Below, piece by piece: positions 56,393-64,000 of a stretch of DNA of 64,000 nucleotides. The stretch is from Turbatrix aceti (lineage: Eukaryota; Nematoda; Chromadorea; Rhabditida; Panagrolaimidae). Both the position numbers and the translations under genes were made by a program. Where the stretch lies: the NCBI GenBank assembly GCA_963969345.1, contig OZ017769.1, positions 8,435,725 to 8,499,724 on the forward strand. The letters are read 5' to 3'. Under the pieces are notes generated by a model. The model was not told the DNA's origin. It worked only from the letters and a program-made list of their open reading frames with translations, and did no database searches. Within the stretch, counting starts at the first letter, position 1; each line of letters starts with the position of its first letter.

Positions 56393-58729
56393 ATGGTGAA
56401 GCGCAAAACAACGCTGACGCCGAAGAGCGCGACGGTGAAGAAGGAATCGTCGCCGATTCCCCATCCCCCTGCAGTCGGGGAAGACGATCGCTTCGACTCC
56501 AGCGACGAGGAGGACCTGAGGAACACGATCGGCAATGTCCCCCTCGAGTGGTACGACGACTACGACCACATCGGTTACGATATCCAGGGCCAGAAAATTG
56601 GCAAGGTTGCCGGAAAGAAAAATGAGATTGACAACTTTCTGGAACGCATGGAGGATCCTGATTATTGGTACGTTGTAGATTTTGTTTTTTTTTTGCATGT
56701 CTAGGGTCTTTTTTTAGGCGGAAAGTCTTCGATCGACAAACAGGCGGCGAAATGACCCTCACAGACGAGCAAGTTGAAAAACTCCGCGCCCTGGCTACCA
56801 ACCGATTTCCGCAGATTGGCTACAACCCCTATGAGCCATTCCTGGACATTTTCTCGTCCCAAAAGGAGATTCACCCCATCGACAACCGTCCCCTCGACAA
56901 GCGATCCTTCGTCCCGTCCGCAGATGAAAGAAGAAAGGTCAGTCGGATGGTTCACGCCATCAAAATGGGATGGACGCTGACGAAGAAGGCGAAGGAAGAC
57001 AAGCCAAAGGTCTACGATCTCTGGGCGACCGAGGATTTCGAGCAAAAGTCGAAATCCGAGCTTGCCAGACTTCGACTCCACTGTCCGGCTCCCAAATTGC
57101 CGCCTCCGAGTCACGCTGAATCGTACAACCCACCGGAAGAGTACCTGTTCACCGAGGCAGAACTCAAGAAGTGGCAGGAAACAGAACCCGAGCTCCGAAG
57201 AATCGAATTCACGCCCAAGAAGTACGAATGCCTTCGACGGGTGCCGTTTTACGAAAATTACTACCAGGAACGGTACAACAGGTGTCTGGATCTTTTCATG
57301 GCTCCGAGGTCCATCAAAAAGCGTCTCAACGTCGATCCCAGTGCTTTGCTACCTGATTTGCCGGATCCCAGAGATCTCATGCCTTTCCCGACTATTTTGG
57401 CATTTGTGAGTTGTTTTTATGACTTTTTGGGGTTAGTTGTGTTTTTTTAGTACATGCTGGGCCACAAGGGACAAGTTCGCTCTCTGGCAATTGAGCCTAC
57501 GGTCGGCGAAATTCTCGTCTCGGGCGGAGAGGACAAAACCGTTCGCGTGTGGTACATCCCCACTGGTCGATGCCTCAAAGTCTTCGAAATGGACGCTCCA
57601 GTCACGTGTGTGTCCTTCAACCCGAACCCAGACCGTACTCTGGTCGCTGTGGCCTGCGAGTCAACGACCCTCACAATCCTGAACACAGAATGCGGCGACA
57701 AACTCAAGAATTCCGCGACAAAAGACTTTTTGGCCGGACTTGTGCTGGGTAATGGTCATTCGGCGGCGACGAGCGATATCAAGTGGTCCAGGAACAAAAA
57801 GGGATGGATTCAGCTGGAAATGAATGATGTGGGTTTTTTTGGATTTTTTTTGTGATTTTTAACTTAATTTAATTTTTGAAAATTGGAGAATTTTTTTTGA
57901 ATTTTTTTTCATTTAATTACATTTTTTTAATTTATAAAAACAATTAATTTTTTTCTGTTTTAAAAATTTTTTTTTTAATTTTGCATAAAATCATTTTTTA
58001 AATTTATTTTTTTTGCGTTTCCAGAAAATCAAGCAAGTCGTATGGCACCGCAAAGGCGACTATTTCTCCACGCTCGGCTTCGATTACACGAACTCGGCCG
58101 TCTTCTTCCACCAACTCTCGAGCTGCGGCTCCCAGCGACCGTTTTCGAAGAAGAAGGGCCACGTCCAGGCCATCGCCTTCCACCCATCTCAGCCGCACTT
58201 CTTCATGGCGACCCGCGAAGCCATCCGGATCTACGACCTCTCCAAGTGCACTCTCATCAAAAAGCTCGCTACCGGCACTCGCTGGCTCTCCTGCATGCAG
58301 CTCGAGGCCAGGGGCGACAACGTCTTTGTCGGCGGTCTGGATCGTGTTTTCTCGTGGATCGACATGGACTTCTCGACGAAGCCCTGGAAGACGCTCAAGC
58401 ATCATCAGTCGGCGATCAGGTCTCTCTGCCACCATGCAAAGTACCCGCTGCTAGCCACGGTCTCGGATGACGGATCGGCGGTCATCTACCACGCGAGAGT
58501 TCCGCCCGATGGATTCACGGACAATGAACTCGTCCCGGTCAAGCGTCTGTTTGCGCATAACAGGGTCGAGAAGGCCGATGCTTCGGCTGCCAATGGCACG
58601 ACTGATGCGACGACGACGGCAAAGAAGGTCAAACCGTCGCTGACCATTTTGTCGTCCATCTGGCATACAACTCAGCCGTGGCTGCTCACCGGCGGCGCCG
58701 ATGGATCGATCGCGCTTTTTAGTTATTGA
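56393..58729 (+). CDS. bop-1: Ribosome biogenesis protein BOP1
   Basis: Exons 56393-56667, 56718-57405, 57451-57828 and 58025-58729 join in phase to 681 residues. The N-terminal BOP1NT domain is recognisable ([50 protein letters not shown]), followed by WD40 repeats ([60 protein letters not shown]). BOP1 works with PES1 and WDR12 in the nucleolus to process 32S pre-rRNA and assemble the 60S subunit. The acidic N-terminus ([12 protein letters not shown]) is typical. Just upstream of the ATG lies GGTTTAG|ACCAGG, a possible trans-splice site. Confidence 0.95.
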
Positions 58730-61700
58730 TCGTGGTTGTTTTTGTTTGGTTTTTTCAAGTTGTTGATTTTTTTGATGAAATAATTTTTTTCATGGTTGAT
58801 GGAAAATGAAAACCTGGGTTGGGCGAACGTTTGTGAACAAAATTATATTTTTGGTGTTTGCGAACAGATTTTTCTTAAATTTATAATATTTGTCGCTTAC
58901 GTTTACGATCAAAATTTTAACAAAAAAAATGTAAATATAGAAGAACATTTTTTTTCAATTTGAAAATGTTTGAAAAAGATAAAACTATCCAAAAATGGAA
59001 AAAATATTTTTTTTAAAAATCGGTTAAAATGGGGAAAATCGATTTCATTTGACAAAAAATATGGCAGAACAACATAATAAAATTTGGCCAGAAAGCGATG
59101 AAATAGGACTTTTATCCAAAACGAAAAAAAAAGATTTTTGTTTTATTTTCTTGAAAAAACAAAATTTTGCACAATTGAAAAAAATTCTGTTCGACCTTCG
59201 TTTGCGAACACCGTCAAAAATTTTCGAGTTCATATTTACGAGTGTTCGAACTTTAAATAAATACATAAATTTAAAAAATGATAAATGTTCATAGTTTTTA
59301 AACAAAAAAACGACAGTTGTTTGCCGATCCCTAATGACAACGGAATTTGTTGCACCTCTGAGATACGGGCAGGATGCAATCTGGGTTGTACCGTTCCGTA
59401 TTCCTTGACTTTGCGAGTGTTTATTGCCTCATTAGTTATACCGTCAACGAAGGAAAAAAAGACGGAGTACGGTCGACGGTGCTGTCCTGTCTGTTTGTGT
59501 TAACGTTTTTTTTATTATTGCTGGACAGTGAATGTTTAATCGATCCTGATTGTCGGATGTCGGTTGTCGGATGACCTAGTCACGGGCGTCGGAAGCAAAC
59601 TGTTTTTCAACGGAATGACTGATTTTTAAATAAATATTTTTGACTTTGCAAATGTAATTGGCTTCAATATTTAATTGCCGAACAATTTTTTTGGTTTTTT
59701 GAAATTTTTTGATGGTTGAAAAATTTTTGCACAATTAAAAAAAATTCCGGGAGCTCGAAACTTTCGTTTTTTTTTATTTTTTTACAATTTTGGATTTCTA
59801 TTGCGGCGGCTGTTTTTGTCCCCAACTTTCACCAAAGTATTATATTTAGAAATTTGCTGGGGTAGGCAGGCATGCGATATGTCGGATTTGGTACCTATCA
59901 GCTGGCCATGATCGCCTGCCTCTCCTTCGCCGACGCAGCACTCGGTCAAGGGCGCGTACCGATGTCGGACAAGATGCTCAAGACAGATAGGTAGTATCGT
60001 TCATGCTCTTGCTCTTGCTCTTGCTCTCGTCTGCCCCCAACCACCGAGCGGACCGTTACACAGGCAGGCAGGCATGCGACCTTTTCACCCCCTCCTCAAG
60101 GAGGCAACATTTCATCCCCCCCCCCTTGTTACGTTACCGCGGGCGCGCGCACACACTTTTTTCCAAGGAGGCGAAAAAAGAGAAGAATTGGGTCAAAAAA
60201 CCACGATGGCCTTGTTTTTGGGCGTCTGGGATGTGCGGGAGATGGGTCAGCTACCCCTGCTACGTCGCGCATACATACCTCAGCCTGTGCTACTGTCGAC
60301 AGAGTCCGTCACGGATGTGTCATGCGCTTGTCTTCCAGAAAACGGGTCAACAAGCATTTTTTGCTTTTACATAAATTAGGGGCGGAGTCTACAAAAATCC
60401 AAAGCTTGAACTTTTCTCCTAGAAATTGAAAAGTCCAGGTCATTAGATTTTTTTGATCGGCATCTTAAGGTGCAATTTCGCGCGGTAGTCAGTCAATTAT
60501 CTTCGAACTCCCAGTTTTCTTGTTCTCTGTTGTTCATAAATCCAAATCCCATTTTTCCGTTTTTCGAATTCCTGAAAACATAAAAAAAAATGTTGATGCG
60601 TCATCCGGCGATCGCGATCAGTCAATCCAGGTCGGTGATGACGAAGATGATGGTCAGCAGCAGCAGCTGCGTGCGCATGCATGCATTGTTGCTCAATCCA
60701 CCCTTCTCCTTCAAGTGTTTGGTGCCGCCGCAGGCGTAGGAAGTGACGCAGACCGTTGCGGATGTCTGTGCAGGTATTTATGCAGATGAGTGTCAATGGA
60801 GGAGAAGGAAAGCAAGCGCTTTTCACTTTTTTTTGTTCACAGCTGCAGTTGCTGCGCGGTACACTCGATTTGCTGAGCGCCAATGAGTGCTACAACTTTC
60901 CTCTTCCTCCCCGGAACTATGCACTTGACTTGACGGCGGCGACGGCGGCTGCGATTCTGGATGATGTCAAAAGTAGCAACAGAAGAGGTGCGCAGACCAG
61001 CCTCTTGATCGTAACTCGAATTGGGTCAGCGAAGTACAACTCTAGAAGTACATTGGATTCACAGTTCAATGCTTTCTCAGCGTATGGAAACGGTCTGGTG
61101 TTTTCGCTTCGAGACCGCTGGCAAAGTTGGTCTCGAAGCGAAAATTCGTTTTTGGCGGTTTTTCTCATTTTTGAATTTTTTTTTGCGGTTTGAACACTTT
61201 TTTGTAGTTTTTGAAGCTGAAAATTTTGTCCTTTGCTGTTTTTGGTGAATTATTGCTTTTTGGTACCAAAAAATCCTAAAAAATCTTTTTTTTTGTTTGG
61301 GTGCCCAATTTCCAATTTTTAATTTGGACTCTTATTTTTACAAAAAATCGGAATTTTCCAAAAAAGTAGAATATCCATGACGTCGGGTAACTAACCCCTG
61401 CCCTGCCCCCCCCTCCCGAAATCATCGATCGTTACGTGCCTTCGGCAAGAGATGATCGTGACAGTCTTGCTGACCTCTCAGAAATGCAATCTCGCTGTCT
61501 CCCGAAAAAAAGGGCAGTCGTACATACCACCCCCCTCCTCCCGTACTCTCGCATGACTCTCGATCTTGTGTGTATATTAGTAGAACGGCTATCACGTATC
61601 CCGGTCAGACGGTTGACAAAAAAGTCAATGGTAGCGGCGGTGGTGGTGGTGGCAGTGGTGGCAGTGGTGGTGGTGGGTGACCTTGGAGGAGGGGCTGATT

Positions 61701-62211
61701 GGGTCACTCGGATCCGCCTTCTCGCGACCCCGCAGGCGTCCGTCCGGGAGGGGATGAACGTTTGCTGGCCACCCAGCCCAGGCATTCTACGCGTTCTACT
61801 CCGAGAGAGGGCCGTTATCAATCCCATCGGATCCCCGTCGATTTCTTTTCTTTTCTCCTTTTCTCTACCTTGGCCTTCGTTTTCCTTTCCCTTCTGTCGT
61901 CTCGTACTTTCCGCGAACAGGTAACAGGTACAGGTAACAGGTGGATGTACATGCCCTGTCCAAATCAAATCCCGTTCCGTTCCCGTCTGTCTCCTTCCGC
62001 GTTGTTTTATCCCATCCCACCCCTCGCTCCGGTCCAATCGGCGGAGTTAGAGCAGATTTATTCCGAGCGAGCATTCCTATTCCTATTTATTTATTTCTCA
62101 ATCGTCCATATTCCCACTTTTTCCCGTTTTCAATACTGCGTCAACGGAGAATATTAAACAAAAAAAGTTTGGTTGGCACGTTTCAAAAAAAATCACTTTT
62201 CCAGCCGTGCC
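58730..62211. other. Gene-poor stretch with two isolated exon-like segments
   Basis: From 58,800 to 59,320 AT-rich sequence contains GAAC/GTTC repeats. An ATG at 59872 opens 119 bp with a signal-peptide-like start (MRYVGFGTYQLAMIACLSFA) and ends at AG|GTAGTA. A segment 60843-60987 between TTCACAG and GAG|GTGCGC is open and of coding composition (YNFPLPPRNYALDLT). I cannot link either to a complete gene in phase. The rest, including GC-rich runs at 61.4-62.0 kb, shows nothing recognisable. Confidence 0.4.
61102..61143. repeat. Hairpin of the GGTCTCGAAGCGAAA motif
   Basis: The 15-mer GGTCTCGAAGCGAAA occurs on the plus strand at 61129-61143 and on the minus strand at 61102-61116, separated by 12 bp. 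The same or nearly the same motif marks the TIRs of the element at 291-1378 and both arms of the element at 23914-25099. Confidence 0.7.
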
Positions 62212-64000
62212 ATGACGCTTCGCAGCAGAGCCGGACTTGCGGCGCTGCTTGTCCTGCTGCTGCCCATCGTCGCTTTCTCACAGACCATCCGTAAGTTTTT
62301 TTCTGTCCTTGGAAGTTCAACTTTTGATTTTTACAAAATAATTTTTTTATGCGGTGTGTTTTTTGGGTTCTAAGTGCGAAAAATGGGACATTAGTAATTT
62401 TTTAGGACATCTTTCAAATCAGGGTAAAAGCACGCTTATTCAAACTTTCGAAAATAAAAAAATGGGATTTTGACTGAACGTTAAAAAACCCAAATTTTTT
62501 TCACGGCAAAGATCTGTTTTCGATTTTTCCACACTTTGCAAGTTCTTCAAAAATGGCAACATTTTGTTTTTTGATCCAGAAAAAATTATTTCTGCACGGT
62601 TTTATGAGTCCAAAGTATCTGACCTTCTTGTCCGTTATTTTCGACACCCCTCATAAATTCCCGTATGATCGATTAAAAATTGATCATTGCGCAAAGCGGA
62701 GAAAAAAATCTTGATCGTTCCTTGCCGGTTGTTGCATGCGTGGCCGCTTTACCCACTTTTTTTAATGAGCCCTTTTGTTGTTTCCTTCCTTCCTTCTGCC
62801 TGCCTGACCGTTTGTTGTACGTTGCACAAATCAAAAATAAAATTCATTCGGTTACTTCTCTGGTCGCGCACAAAGTCAATCACGCGTCGTCCAAATGAGA
62901 TTTTTGAATGGTTCTTCTTTCTTTCCACCTTGCCTTTTTCGTCCATTGCCCCCCTACCCTCTTTGAACCGTAAGACAACGCTCCAACGCTCGTCAGCCGT
63001 AAGACAAGATGGAAGAAGACGGTTGCGCACCCGCGAATACCGGAATGTGACCTTCACCCAGATAGAGGGGGTGTTACGGCGTGCCAAGGCGGCGGCGGTG
63101 GTAGGGTCCGGCTTTTTTCTCTCCCGTATCCATTTATCTCTTGAGCGTTGGACAATTGGATTACAACCGACAACCGACAGCCGACAACCGTGCCCCCTCG
63201 CCTCCAAGTAGGGAAGAAATAGGGTTCAGCGAAAGAATAAAAAAATTGAAAACAGATCAAAATGCAACCATTCACCTGGATAAAAAAATTATTCACCTGG
63301 TGCGCACGCGCTCTAAATAGTAGTAATTCACTCAATCGGTGATCGTGGATCTTGTACAACATTTTTTTACCTAGAAATGAAAAAAAAACATGGAAGCTTT
63401 GGCGCCGGGCGCCGTAGCGTCAAAAAAACACCTGAACAAAATTTGAACTTTCCTCAAATTTTTTGATTCCTTTCAGCCACGGCATCAAGATGCGAAGCAG
63501 AAACAACGCCGATTTTCTTGTTACAACATAACACGACGAACGCGGCCCATCTACGGACGCTTCCGGCTTCGAACTTCCTCGACTGCTCGGAATACTGCGC
63601 TAACTCCAATGTACGTGTTGTTACTGATATGCTTGCCAAGGTGTTTGGCCTGCATGTAGACCACCCGGATTGTCCGGAGGTCAGGGATTTTGATGCTACT
63701 ATTTGGCGGTCTTTACAGGAATGCGTCGGCGTCGAGTACACCCAGGGCAAGTGCCACATCCTGGGCAGCTGCGGAAACCCCTCTGGTATCCACCAACCAG
63801 GCCGGTCCTCTCATCACCAAGACTTGTGTCAAGGTTCGTAAATACATTTTTAAATTGTTGAGATTTGTTTGGGTTTCAGTCGAATCGCGTCTGCTCGTCT
63901 CCCTTCCACTTCGACGTCTTCGAGCAGAAGATCCTCGTCGGCTTTGCCCGTGAAGTCGTTCCGGCTTCCACCCTGCCGATCTGCCTTGCAGCGTGTTTGA
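62212..64000 (+). CDS. Secreted PAN/apple-domain protein, partial at the window end
   Basis: Exons 62212-62290 (signal peptide GLAALLVLLLPIVAFSQTI), 63477-63610, 63719-63833 and 63880 to the window end. The second and third exons give FLDCSEYCANSN-ECVGVEYTQGKCHIL, a PAN-domain pattern with paired cysteines. The fourth begins a new module, SNRVCSSPFHFDVFEQKILV then GFAREVVPASTLPICLAACL, also PAN-like. PAN domains mediate protein or carbohydrate contacts in extracellular and cuticle-associated proteins. Within exon 3 the frame changes: KCHIL is in one frame and AAETPLVSTNQAGPLITKT in another. One extra G in the GGG at 63763-63765 would explain this, and the exon is 115 bp instead of a phase-consistent 114. 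It is either a sequencing error or a real mutation. Confidence 0.75.

Noticed and set aside
1..64000. tRNA, rRNA or spliced-leader RNA genes
   Set aside because: I scanned for GTTCGA-type T-loops and for nematode spliced-leader sequences and found no candidate with the remaining required structure. A covariance-model scan would be decisive.

Overview
The window reads as nuclear genomic DNA from a nematode. Most coding exons are of balanced base composition, introns are AT-rich, and 3' splice sites end in a T-run plus TTTCAG or TTTTAG. Several genes have an acceptor-like TTTCAG just before the first ATG, as expected where a spliced leader is added. The gene content fits: a nematode-style UDP-glycosyltransferase, a serpentine chemoreceptor, an acetylcholine-receptor subunit, a TRPA-like channel and a UNC-2-type calcium channel. 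Species and clade cannot be named from the sequence.

Left third (1-29 kb) is an accessory, repeat-rich region. A UDP-glycosyltransferase gene and a tiny secreted-peptide gene have been duplicated together as tandem blocks. These blocks are peppered with insertions: a 1.09-kb TIR element, two solo LTRs, a Harbinger-type MITE, LINE 3' ends and a broken Tc1 element. The Tc1 element was invaded by a 3.84-kb palindromic element, which was itself invaded by an 839-bp fold-back element. Then come a TRPA-like channel lacking ankyrin repeats, more peptide genes, a nicotinic receptor subunit split in an exon by a second copy of the 839-bp element, a GPI-anchored-type surface protein with a decayed inverted copy, and a chemoreceptor whose 3' end is interrupted by another 1.19-kb fold-back element.

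Middle (29-53 kb) is dominated by a voltage-gated calcium channel alpha-1 gene of the Cav2/UNC-2 type. Its four repeats lie between 40.5 and 49.5 kb, a proline-rich C-terminal tail runs to 53.15 kb, and candidate upstream exons reach back to 29.26 kb. A small two-helix membrane-protein gene lies on the opposite strand inside one intron, and a LINE fragment in another.

Right part (53-64 kb) holds compact housekeeping genes: a LIN-54-type CXC DNA-binding protein (minus), diverging from a proteasome beta-7 subunit, followed 227 bp later on the same strand by the ribosome-biogenesis factor BOP1. A gene-poor stretch follows. The window ends inside a secreted PAN-domain protein gene that carries an apparent one-base frameshift.

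All exon boundaries were chosen by hand from splice consensus, reading phase and family similarity. No database search or transcript data were available.
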